From Nitrospirota bacterium (GTDB lineage Bacteria; Nitrospirota; Thermodesulfovibrionia; Thermodesulfovibrionales; SM23-35), in contig JBFMCL010000016.1 of NCBI GenBank assembly GCA_040754395.1, forward strand, positions 1-64,000: a DNA stretch of 64,000 bases, written 5' to 3'. Each line of letters begins with the position of its first letter. The stretch's first letter is position 1. Of this stretch, positions 17,847 through 25,766 are shown piece after piece. Below the pieces are notes generated by a model. It saw only the letters and a program-made list of their open reading frames with translations. It was not told the origin of the DNA and did not search any database. A program made the position numbers and the translations under genes.

Positions 17847-19156
17847 TTCAGCCCCATGGCCTTTACAAGACTTGCCTGGGCGATCTTATCAGCATAAAGT
17901 GCCTGGATATAATAGGTTCTTGCATTCGCCAGACCTACCTCCGCATCAGTCACCTCTATGGGGTTCCCGACACCTGCTGCGTATCTGCCGTTTGCTATTT
18001 CCAGATTCTCCTGTGCCTGTTCTACACCGAGTTTTGCCGTGGGGATTGCTTCTTCGGCTGCCCTGAGGGTCAGGTATGCCTGCTGTACCTCAAGGAATAT
18101 TATCTGTCTCAGTAACTCTTCGTTCGCTTTCAGGATATTCAGGTTCGCCCTTGCTTCTTCCACCTGATGTTTCGTAAGGAAACCGTTGAACAAAGGGAAC
18201 GACAGGGTTGCCCCTGCATTCCATCCATGTTCAAGCGGGAACTGTTCCCCTGACCAACTGTATCCTGCGCTCCCGGTCAAGACGGGATAATACCCTGTCT
18301 TTGCAAGGCCGACCGCACTCTCTGCCGCCTTCCTCTGTGTAACGATTGACTTCAAGTCAGGCCTGTTTTCGTATGCTTTTTTCATTGCTTCTTCCAGAGT
18401 GATATCATATTTCTCAAAAGTCATTGTTTCATTGAGTGTGTATTCAGGTGCATCAGGAACTCCCATAACATTGTTCAGGGTTACAACAGAGACCTTGAAA
18501 GCGTTCTCATTCCTGATCAGGTTCAGCTTCGCATTGCTCACGTCAACCTCTGCTTTTGTCACATCAAATTTCGGTTTTGTGCCTACTTCATAAAAACCCT
18601 TCGCCTGTTCCAGATGCTGTTGGGTTTGCTTCACAGTATCTTCAGCGACCATCACATTATATTTTGCCTGCACAACCCCATAGTATGCCTTCTTGACTGA
18701 AAGGATAATCTGATCGCTGGTATTTCTCAGGTCTGAACGGGATGAATCGAGGGTTAAGTTCCGGATTCTTACCTGGGTTGGAGTTTTGCCGAAGTCATAG
18801 ATCATCTGGCTGAGATTTAACCCGGTGGAATATTCATCAAATGCATCTCCTGATGAACTGAATGAAGCCCCCTGAGTACCTGATAAACGGGATAAACCTC
18901 CTGACGCCGGCGATATTCTGCTATAGCTCGATGACCAGTTGACCTGTGGGAAATAATTTGACCTTGCCTGGCCAACCCTGCTCGCATTCACATCAACTGC
19001 CCCTTGTGCAGCGATGATGGACGGCTGCATTTGCAGCGCTATTTCAATACACCTCTCCAGAGTGAGGGTTTCGCCTTTTTTTATAATCTCCTCTGCTTCT
19101 GCTTGCAAGGGTACAATCAATACAAAAAATGATATAAAAACAATCCATTGCCTCAT
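17843..19156 (-). CDS. TolC-family outer-membrane efflux channel (second operon)
   Basis: The 437-residue protein has a signal peptide (about 1-21) and two TolC repeats. The helical hairpins appear as ALQMQPSIIAAQGAVDVNASRVGQARSNYFPQV and, in the second half, RPDLKSIVTQRKAAESAVGLAKTGYYPVLTG. A strong AGGAGG precedes the ATG. It lies 9 bp after the RND gene and just before macA, so one channel probably serves both the RND and MacAB-type pumps of this operon. Confidence 0.9.
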   Translation of the reverse strand: MRQWIVFISFFVLIVPLQAEAEEIIKKGETLTLERCIEIALQMQPSIIAAQGAVDVNASRVGQARSNYFPQVNWSSSYSRISPASGGLSRLSGTQGASFSSSGDAFDEYSTGLNLSQMIYDFGKTPTQVRIRNLTLDSSRSDLRNTSDQIILSVKKAYYGVVQAKYNVMVAEDTVKQTQQHLEQAKGFYEVGTKPKFDVTKAEVDVSNAKLNLIRNENAFKVSVVTLNNVMGVPDAPEYTLNETMTFEKYDITLEEAMKKAYENRPDLKSIVTQRKAAESAVGLAKTGYYPVLTGSAGYSWSGEQFPLEHGWNAGATLSFPLFNGFLTKHQVEEARANLNILKANEELLRQIIFLEVQQAYLTLRAAEEAIPTAKLGVEQAQENLEIANGRYAAGVGNPIEVTDAEVGLANARTYYIQALYADKIAQASLVKAMGLK

Positions 19157-19165
19157 CGCAACCTC

Positions 19166-22100
19166 CTATGGGTTCTCCGCCATCTCAGACTTTTTTCTTC
19201 CCGCATGCCTGCCGAACAAGGCTTTCGCTTTCGCCTGAAATATATCCATGTAATAGTACACAACAGGGGTGATATAAAGGGTCAGAAGCTGCGACACCGC
19301 GAGTCCCCCTACAACCGCAAGTCCCAGGGGACGGCGTGACTCTGCCCCTGCCCCGAAGCCGAGTGCAATCGGAAGTACTCCCATAAAGGCTGCCATGGTA
19401 GTCATCATGATAGGCCTGAAACGTATGATGCAACCCTGGTAGATGGCTTCGAGGGGCGGCTTGCCTTCTTTCCTTTCTGCATCGAGCGCGAAGTCGATCA
19501 TCATGATCGCATTCTTCTTCACGATTCCCAGCAGCATGATGACGCCGACGAATGCGAAAACGTTCAGGTCTTTCTGGAAAATCATCAGGGTGATGAGCGC
19601 TCCAAACCCTGCCGCGGGAAGGCCTGAGAGGATGGTCAAGGGATGGATAAAGCTTTCATACAGGATACCGAGCACAATGTAAATGACGAATATGGCCATG
19701 ATAAGGAGTATTGCCAATCCCTTTGTTGACGCCTGATATGCCTGTGCCGCTCCCTGAAATGTGTAGCTGACTGTCTGGGGAAGGGTTTCACGGGCGATTT
19801 TATCGATAATCGGCACTACGGTTCCCAAAGACACGCCGGGTTTCACGTTAAACGATATGGTTACCGCAGGGAGCTGCCCGAGATGGTTCACGCTCAGAGG
19901 TCCTATGCTCCGGGTGAGTTTTGCAACCGAATCCAGGGGAACAAGGCTCCCGTTTGATGACCTGACATAGAGCAGGGAAAGCGCAGAAGGATCCGTCTGA
20001 TAGCGGGGTTCCAGTTCAAGGATTACCTGGTATTGATTGTTCGGGGCATAGATAGTGGAAATCTGCCGGGACCCATAGGCATAATAAAGCGCATCTTCAA
20101 TCTGCTGTGCCGTTAAACCGACCGCAGATGCCTTGTCCCTGTCTATCTCGACGTTCACCTGAGGGTTTGTTATCTGGAGATCATTCGTGACATCCTGAAG
20201 TTCGGGAATCTTGCCCATCTTTTCCTGCATCTGGGGAACGACCATGTAGAGTTCGTCGGTATCAGGACTCTGGAGGGTGAACTGATACTGCGCCTTGGTA
20301 AGCTGCCCGCCGATCCTCACCGGAGGCGGGTTCTGGAGAAACATCATGATGCCGGGAACCTGCATGACCTTGGGCCGCATTTCCTGGATCACACCGTCTG
20401 CATCAAGACGCCGCTGGTCGCGCGGTTTCAGCCGGATAAACATGAAACCCGAATTCCCTCCAACCCGCGTCCCCCCCGGTCCGACAAACGACATGAACGA
20501 TTCCACGTTTGGGTCCTTTGCAACGATATCGGCAAGGGCCTGCTGGTGGTGAACCATGTCATTGAATGAGATGCCCTGCTGCCCCTCGGTAAAACCGAAT
20601 ATCCCTCCGATATCATCGCTCGGCAGAAACCCCCAGGGAATGATCTTGAAAAGCGCCACAGTCACTATGGTAAGGATAAATGTGAATACCAGTGTGGCGA
20701 AGCGATATCTCAGTACTGTCCTGAGGGTCCGCTCATAGAGATTCAGCATGCCGGCGAAAAAGCGCTCCAGAAGGAGATAAAGCCTTCCGTGCTTCTCTTC
20801 TGCAGGAGGACGCAGGAAACGGCTGCAGAGCATCGGGGTCAGGGAGAGGGAAACAACACCGGATATGAGGATCGCAACGCTGATCGTTACCGCAAATTCA
20901 TGGAGCAGACGTCCGAGGATGCCTCCCATAAAGAGCACGGGAATAAAGACCGCCACAAGGGAAAGAGTCATCGATAAGATAGTGAAGCCTATTTCTCTTG
21001 AACCGTTCAGGGCAGCTTCAAGCACGCCCTCTCCCTGCTCCATGTGACGGACTATGTTTTCGAGCATGACGATCGCATCATCGACAACGAATCCCACTGC
21101 GAGGATCAAAGCCATGAGAGAGATATTGTTCACCGTAAAACCCATGAGATACATGGCGGAGAATGTGCCGATGATCGAGAGGGGCAACGCGAGGCTCGGG
21201 ATTATCGTTGCCGAGAGATTCCGGAGGAAAAGGAAGATAACCATGACCACGAGACAGACCGTGAGAAAAAGAGTAAATTGTACATCTCGTACCGAATCAC
21301 GGATGGACGCCGAGCGGTCAAAGAGAATGTTGAGGTTCATCGAAGCAGGCATCTGTGACTGAAAAACCGGGAGGAGCTTTTTTATGCTGTCGACAACTTC
21401 AATGGTATTGGTGCCGGGCTGGCGCTGAATGGCGAGCACTATTGCACGGGTATTAGTATACCATCCGGCAATCTTGTCATTTTCGACACTGTCTATGACC
21501 CTCCCCACCTGTTCGAGGCGAACCGGGGAGCCGTCACGATAGGTAACGATTACCGGGCGGTATGCGTTCGCATTATAGAGCTGGCCGGTCGCCTGAACCA
21601 CAAAGGATTTCTTGTCACCATAGAGTGTACCGGTAGGGAGGTTTACGTTTCCCTTCTGCACTGCTGCTGCCACTTCATCGATCCCGATCTTCCTGCTCGC
21701 AAGGATCAGGGGATCGACCTGTACTCTCACCGCATATTTCTGAGACCCGTAGATCAGGACCTGAGCAACACCGCTCAACATCGAAATTCTCTGGGCAATG
21801 AACGTATCCGCATATTCATTGACTGTGGACAGAGGGAGGGTCGGAGAACTGAGCGCAATATACAAAACAGGCTGATCAGCAGGATTGACCTTCCGGTACG
21901 AAGGAGGAGTCGGCATATCCGGAGGGAGTTGCCGCGTTGCTTTTGCGATCGCTGCCTGCACATCCTGGGCTGCCGCATCAATGTCTCTCTCAAGCGCAAA
22001 CTGCAGCGTAATCTGGGTAATCCCGTTGCCGTTTGTAGAGGTCATGGAATCTATTCCGGCAATAGTGGAGAATTCTCGTTCAAGGGGTGTGGCAACGGCA

Positions 22101-22282
22101 GAGGCCATGGTCTCGGGAGTAGCACCCGGCAGATTGGCCGTCACCTGTATCGTCGGATAATCTACGTTCGGAAGATCACTGACCGGCAGAAGATGGTAGC
22201 CCATAAGTCCGAACACAATGAAGGCAAACATGACAAGAGACGTCATGACTGGCCTCCGGATGCACAATTCAGGGATGTTCAT
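19166..22282 (-). CDS. RND-family efflux pump (MdtB/AcrB type)
   Basis: The 1038-residue inner-membrane protein has the complete duplicated RND fold. The N-terminus MNIPELCIRRPVMTSLVM and the TM4 motif ILAVGFVVDDAIVMLENIVRHME, with the Asp pair, are typical of the MdtBC/HAE1 group. It lies 6 bp after its lipoprotein adaptor gene. It should transport amphipathic compounds from the periplasm or membrane through the shared TolC channel. Confidence 0.92.
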   Translation of the reverse strand: MNIPELCIRRPVMTSLVMFAFIVFGLMGYHLLPVSDLPNVDYPTIQVTANLPGATPETMASAVATPLEREFSTIAGIDSMTSTNGNGITQITLQFALERDIDAAAQDVQAAIAKATRQLPPDMPTPPSYRKVNPADQPVLYIALSSPTLPLSTVNEYADTFIAQRISMLSGVAQVLIYGSQKYAVRVQVDPLILASRKIGIDEVAAAVQKGNVNLPTGTLYGDKKSFVVQATGQLYNANAYRPVIVTYRDGSPVRLEQVGRVIDSVENDKIAGWYTNTRAIVLAIQRQPGTNTIEVVDSIKKLLPVFQSQMPASMNLNILFDRSASIRDSVRDVQFTLFLTVCLVVMVIFLFLRNLSATIIPSLALPLSIIGTFSAMYLMGFTVNNISLMALILAVGFVVDDAIVMLENIVRHMEQGEGVLEAALNGSREIGFTILSMTLSLVAVFIPVLFMGGILGRLLHEFAVTISVAILISGVVSLSLTPMLCSRFLRPPAEEKHGRLYLLLERFFAGMLNLYERTLRTVLRYRFATLVFTFILTIVTVALFKIIPWGFLPSDDIGGIFGFTEGQQGISFNDMVHHQQALADIVAKDPNVESFMSFVGPGGTRVGGNSGFMFIRLKPRDQRRLDADGVIQEMRPKVMQVPGIMMFLQNPPPVRIGGQLTKAQYQFTLQSPDTDELYMVVPQMQEKMGKIPELQDVTNDLQITNPQVNVEIDRDKASAVGLTAQQIEDALYYAYGSRQISTIYAPNNQYQVILELEPRYQTDPSALSLLYVRSSNGSLVPLDSVAKLTRSIGPLSVNHLGQLPAVTISFNVKPGVSLGTVVPIIDKIARETLPQTVSYTFQGAAQAYQASTKGLAILLIMAIFVIYIVLGILYESFIHPLTILSGLPAAGFGALITLMIFQKDLNVFAFVGVIMLLGIVKKNAIMMIDFALDAERKEGKPPLEAIYQGCIIRFRPIMMTTMAAFMGVLPIALGFGAGAESRRPLGLAVVGGLAVSQLLTLYITPVVYYYMDIFQAKAKALFGRHAGRKKSEMAENP

Positions 22283-22288
22283 GCCTGA

Positions 22289-23437
22289 TTATTTCCGTTC
22301 CGCACCGACAGGGGGTTTCACCTCGACAATGGCTCCGGGGAAAATCCTCATCTGACCGTCGGTGACGACCCGTTCGCCGGGTTGAAGCCCCTTCTCAATG
22401 ACTGTTTCTTCTGCATGGGCCAGACTGACCTCAACAGGTCGCGACTCTACGGTAAGATCAGGTTTGATCACAAAGACATAGGAACCCTGTTGTCCGGTCT
22501 GGACAGCCTGAGAGGGAACCACTGTCGCATCCTGCATTGCGGTGAGCGTCATCGATACAGCGACGAACTGGCCCGGCCAGAGCCGCCTGTCGTTATTGGC
22601 AAACGTTGCCTTGAGCTTTATGGTTCCCGTGGCAACATCCACAGTATTGTCCACAAAAGTAACTACTCCCTGCTCCGGATATTTCTCATCCTTTCCGGTA
22701 ACCACTGCCACATTCAGTCTTCCGGAAGACATATACTTCTTGATCTCCCCGAGGTATTGCTCGGGTACTGAAAAAGTTACATAAATCGGCTGGACCTGAT
22801 TGATGGCAACCATTGCAGTATCGGCATTTGCCTTAATAAGATTTCCCTGATTGGCCATGAGATTCCCGGTTCTTCCCGTGATGGGGGAATGGATAGAACA
22901 GTATTGCAACTGCAGTCGTGCATATTCAACCAGCGCTTTGCCTGCGTTGACAACTGCTTCGAGGGTAGCAGCGCTGGTGCGGATCTGGTCGTACTGTTCC
23001 TGCGCCACATAGCCTTTCCTGACGAGTTCCTCATAGCGGCGGACTTCAACCCGTGCGTTTTCCAACTGAGCGGCATCTTTTGCAAGGTTTGCTTCAGCTT
23101 GTTTTAGCGATGCCTCATAAGGCCGTGAATCAATCGAGAAAAGGAGGTCGTCTTTCCTTACATCTTGTCCTTCCCGGAAATGGACCCGGGTGAGAATGCC
23201 ACCTACCTGAGATTTCACCGAGACTGTGGAATATGGCTCCACATTGCCGACTGCCCTGATCTGCACCGGCACTGTTTTTTTCACCGCCTCGGCAACAACA
23301 ACCGGAACAGAAGGCGGTTTGGAGGATTGCGATTTATCTCCTGAGCATGCGGCAATGATAGTGAACACCAGTACCAGGGCAAATATGAAACAGGGCGTTC
23401 TTCCCCGCATTTCCGGATATCCATAATTGTAGCTCAT
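22289..23437 (-). CDS. RND periplasmic adaptor lipoprotein (MdtA type)
   Basis: The 382-residue protein has a signal sequence ending in lipobox IAAC (about Cys31), then the split lipoyl motif (VSVKSQVGGILTRVHFREGQDVRKDDLLF and IHSPITGRTGNLMANQGNLIKAN), a short helical hairpin and a barrel domain. The ATG overlaps the tetR stop by 4 bp and has GGGAGGG upstream. An internal ATG nine codons later would also keep the signal peptide. It is the adaptor for the adjacent RND pump. Confidence 0.9.
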   Translation of the reverse strand: MSYNYGYPEMRGRTPCFIFALVLVFTIIAACSGDKSQSSKPPSVPVVVAEAVKKTVPVQIRAVGNVEPYSTVSVKSQVGGILTRVHFREGQDVRKDDLLFSIDSRPYEASLKQAEANLAKDAAQLENARVEVRRYEELVRKGYVAQEQYDQIRTSAATLEAVVNAGKALVEYARLQLQYCSIHSPITGRTGNLMANQGNLIKANADTAMVAINQVQPIYVTFSVPEQYLGEIKKYMSSGRLNVAVVTGKDEKYPEQGVVTFVDNTVDVATGTIKLKATFANNDRRLWPGQFVAVSMTLTAMQDATVVPSQAVQTGQQGSYVFVIKPDLTVESRPVEVSLAHAEETVIEKGLQPGERVVTDGQMRIFPGAIVEVKPPVGAERK

Positions 23438-24075
23438 CCTTGACCCTCCCTCTGTGGATATTTCGCAGACCTGCCTGAATGCACGGACACATCCCTCCCC
23501 TTGCGGGAAGAAAGCAGCCCCTCCAGTACAAATTCATTCAGCATTATTGGCGTAACACGCACATCCGCATCCAGGGCCAGTGAAAGGACAACTCCTCTGA
23601 GTGCCCCGACGAGGATCGTGGCCATTGCCTCGGGATTGCATTCCCTGAACTCCCCGGACCGGATCCCGTGTGCGATAATATTTTCTATCAGTTCGCGCTG
23701 TTTTCTGAAAAAATTCCGTTTCTCACGAATCCCGAATGCAAACCCGTGCTCTCTGATGTGGAGAAGAATGAATTCCTTGTGCTTCAGAGCATATTCGAGA
23801 TACAATTCCAGAAATTTTGATAACGCCCCCGATGCAGACTCTGCCTCTGAAACGGTCCTTTCGATCATGGCGGCCATCTCACGACGCTTGTCATGAATAA
23901 GGTTCCGGTAAAGTTCCTCCTTGGTATTGAAATACAGGTATACCCCGCCGATACTGATCCCCGCAGTCTTCGCAATCTCCCTAATACTGGTTTTTGCATA
24001 GCCTTTCCGCGAGAATACATCCATTGCGGCCTGCATGATCTTCTTTTTTGATTCTATACCTGAACGTTTGTTCAT
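23434..24075 (-). CDS. TetR/AcrR-family repressor of the second efflux operon
   Basis: The 213-residue protein has an N-terminal TetR DNA-binding domain (about residues 8-55, YAKTSIREIAKTAGISIGGVYLYFNTKEELYRNL) and a helical ligand-binding domain. It is the first gene of the tetR-MFP-RND-tolC-macA-ATPase-permease operon. Two TGAAC-N4-GTTCA boxes lie at its start codon and just upstream, so it probably represses its own operon. It is not a close duplicate of the other TetR protein in the window. Confidence 0.9.
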   Translation of the reverse strand: MNKRSGIESKKKIMQAAMDVFSRKGYAKTSIREIAKTAGISIGGVYLYFNTKEELYRNLIHDKRREMAAMIERTVSEAESASGALSKFLELYLEYALKHKEFILLHIREHGFAFGIREKRNFFRKQRELIENIIAHGIRSGEFRECNPEAMATILVGALRGVVLSLALDADVRVTPIMLNEFVLEGLLSSRKGRDVSVHSGRSAKYPQREGQG

Positions 24076-24090
24076 GTGAACCTGTGTTCA
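24061..24090. promoter_or_regulatory. Two tandem TGAAC-N4-GTTCA operators for the second TetR protein
   Basis: Identical inverted repeats TGAAC-GTTT-GTTCA (24061-24074) and TGAAC-CTGT-GTTCA (24077-24090) lie 16 bp apart. The first overlaps the tetR start codon and the second abuts the -10 box of the promoter. The same palindrome twice at the promoter of a tetR gene strongly suggests operator sites. Confidence 0.65.
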
Positions 24091-24118
24091 GTATATGAAA
24101 ATAAATGCGGAGTGTCAA
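24090..24118 (-). promoter_or_regulatory. Sigma-70-type promoter of the second efflux operon
   Basis: On the minus strand TTGACA (24113-24118) is separated by 17 bp from TATACT (24090-24095). Both hexamers are near or at consensus. The tandem TetR operator sites begin at the -10. Confidence 0.75.
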
Positions 24119-24351
24119 TATGAATATTGTGCAGCGAAGTGGAATGCATTGGTGCGTACAGACTTCCTAAAAGAGTCGGAGCTGATCAGTTTTCCGTCCT
24201 GAAATCTTTTCTCAAAAAACCACCCAGTTACTTAGGGGGGAGCACAACTCCACACGTGAAAAACTCTATTCCGCGGGAAAGCTGTTGATGGCTGCCTGAA
24301 AAGGTATTCTGTCAGGAGCACCCGGTGCAATTTCCGATACCTGAAAGAATT

Positions 24352-24684
24352 TCAGAAATCAGGGAACATCTTGAGATAAAGTATGTTGCCATTTTCAGTT
24401 ATTATATGGGCGGTGAGTATGCCGCCTTCAATATACTGCACACTGAATCCCTTATATCCGGCTGATTCAAGGTCTTTCGCATTTGCCGGACAGCCGCGTT
24501 CACATCCGGCGATGCCCCTGATCATGTTGAGAATCAATCCTTTCACATCAAGGGTCTCTATCTCGGTTTCTTTTGACAAGGCAAATCGTTGAATCTGTGA
24601 ATGTATCGCATCAATATCAGGCTTATGAGGCTTATCAATCTGAACTGATATGGACGCGTTATTGATAATGACATCAAGAACCAC
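24352..24684 (-). CDS. Small conserved-looking protein with a CERGCP motif, unknown function
   Basis: The 110-residue soluble product has no signal or membrane segment. It starts with GTG behind a strong AGAGGAGG site; there is no in-frame ATG nearby. The only striking feature is a Cys pair in GIAGCERGCPANAKDL (about residues 55-70), which could bind a metal or form a disulfide. The region after it is predicted beta-rich (FSVQYIEGGILTAHIITENGNILYLKMF). It stands alone between panD and the second efflux operon. I do not recognise the family. Confidence 0.65.
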   Translation of the reverse strand: MVLDVIINNASISVQIDKPHKPDIDAIHSQIQRFALSKETEIETLDVKGLILNMIRGIAGCERGCPANAKDLESAGYKGFSVQYIEGGILTAHIITENGNILYLKMFPDF

Positions 24685-25098
24685 AAGGCCTCCTCTTTTT
24701 TACGCTTTTCACTGAATATTCATCCCATGCGGCAACAGAAGAATTACGTCTGTTTCACATCTCCGGCTTGATTACAGCAAAAATACCGATGTGGCATTCT
24801 GTCGCATCGATATTGATCAGCCGGTATTATTGTACAGGCATGTACCGCTTACCGCCCGAGTACAAGGGCCTTGTTATGCGTCATTGGTGTTCCTTAGCCT
24901 TCGTTTTATTACCGCCAGAAGCCGCAACTGCAGAATCACCTGGAGGGCTTCCGGGTTCTTTTATCCGGCTGCTGGATTCGTTCGTTTCTTTCTCTTGCAT
25001 AATGCTCTCCCTAACCAGCGCGGGCAACGCGGCGGACGCATTTGAAGCACGCTATTCTGGGTGTGGGATGAACAAGGCAGAACTCCGGAAACCGGATA
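24685..25098. other. 414-bp gap: one weak small open frame, otherwise nothing recognised
   Basis: The stretch between the CERGCP gene and panD has no convincing terminator, riboswitch or RNA gene. The only supported possibility is a 39-codon minus-strand frame at 24881-25000, listed separately. A plus-strand frame starting at 24768 runs into the 3' end of panD and has no ribosome site. Confidence 0.5.
24881..25000 (-). CDS. Possible 39-residue hydrophilic peptide
   Basis: An ATG at 25000 follows GGGAGAG at suitable spacing and opens 39 codons rich in Glu, Lys, Ser and Pro (MQEKETNESSSRIKEPGSPP at the start). There is no hydrophobic segment and no family signal. It lies about 100 bp downstream of panD on the same strand. 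The composition suggests a disordered peptide if it is real; chance is a fair alternative. Confidence 0.25.
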   Translation of the reverse strand: MQEKETNESSSRIKEPGSPPGDSAVAASGGNKTKAKEHQ

Positions 25099-25455
25099 TT
25101 ATTTTACCCCGATGATCCTGTTCTTCTCGTCAAGAAGCACAATCGTCGGTTTGAATCCCCTGAGTTCCCTGTCCTGAAAATACCTGTAACAGAAGATGAT
25201 TACCCGGTCTCCGACTACGCCTTTTCTTGCTGTGGGGCCGTTGAGACAGATCTCGCCGGAGCCTTTCCTGCCGGGGATAACATATGTCTCGAAGCGCTCC
25301 CCGTTATTGAGATTGCTTATCATCACCTGCTCATAAGGAATAATTCCCGCCTTTTTCAGGAGTGATTCGTCTATGGTAATGCTGCCCTCATATGAAAGGT
25401 TGGAGTCTGTTACCGTTGCGGTATGTATTTTTGCCCTCAGGATGCACCTTAGCAT
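25099..25455 (-). CDS. panD: Aspartate 1-decarboxylase (pyruvoyl enzyme)
   Basis: The 118-residue proenzyme makes beta-alanine from L-aspartate for pantothenate and CoA synthesis in the cytoplasm. The self-cleavage site is visible as YEGS, with Ser25 becoming the pyruvoyl group. The opening MLRCILRAKIHTATVTDSNLSYEGS and the GDRVIIFCY strand are typical, and length is normal. It lies 15 bp downstream of gatC and probably shares its transcript. No other pantothenate gene is in the window. Confidence 0.96.
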   Translation of the reverse strand: MLRCILRAKIHTATVTDSNLSYEGSITIDESLLKKAGIIPYEQVMISNLNNGERFETYVIPGRKGSGEICLNGPTARKGVVGDRVIIFCYRYFQDRELRGFKPTIVLLDEKNRIIGVK

Positions 25456-25470
25456 GCTGTAATTTTCTTC

Positions 25471-25758
25471 CTATTCTATTATTTTCGGGACCCTGTAGAA
25501 CTTCTCGGTATGCGATGGTGCATTCATGAGAGCGTCTTTACCGGGCAACGAAGGTTTCAGCACATCTTCGCGCATGACGTTATGCAGCGCAAGGACATGG
25601 GATGTGGGTTCAACATCCCCTGTGTCCAATTCATTCAGCTTCTCCATGTATCCGAGAATGCTGCTCATTTGGGAACTGAACAGTTCCTTCTCTTCCTCGG
25701 ACAGGGAGAGCCTTGCAAGCATGGCGATATGTTCAATTTCTGTTCTTGATATTTTCAC
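25471..25758 (-). CDS. gatC: Glutamyl/aspartyl-tRNA amidotransferase subunit C
   Basis: The 95-residue protein matches GatC throughout: the start KISRTEIEHIAMLARLSLSEEEKE, the central EPTSHVLALHNVMREDV and the end FYRVPKIIE. GatC helps assemble the GatCAB complex, which converts misacylated Glu-tRNAGln or Asp-tRNAAsn. The start is a GTG 8 bp after the helicase stop; the longer open frame upstream only overlaps the helicase gene. Neither gatA nor gatB lies beside it, since panD follows. Confidence 0.92.
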   Translation of the reverse strand: MKISRTEIEHIAMLARLSLSEEEKELFSSQMSSILGYMEKLNELDTGDVEPTSHVLALHNVMREDVLKPSLPGKDALMNAPSHTEKFYRVPKIIE

Positions 25759-25766
25759 GGGAAAAT

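Noticed and set aside
24768-25115. 115-codon plus-strand open frame between the CERGCP gene and panD
   Set aside because: It has no ribosome site, overlaps the end of panD and has a composition rich in rare residues typical of a random frame.
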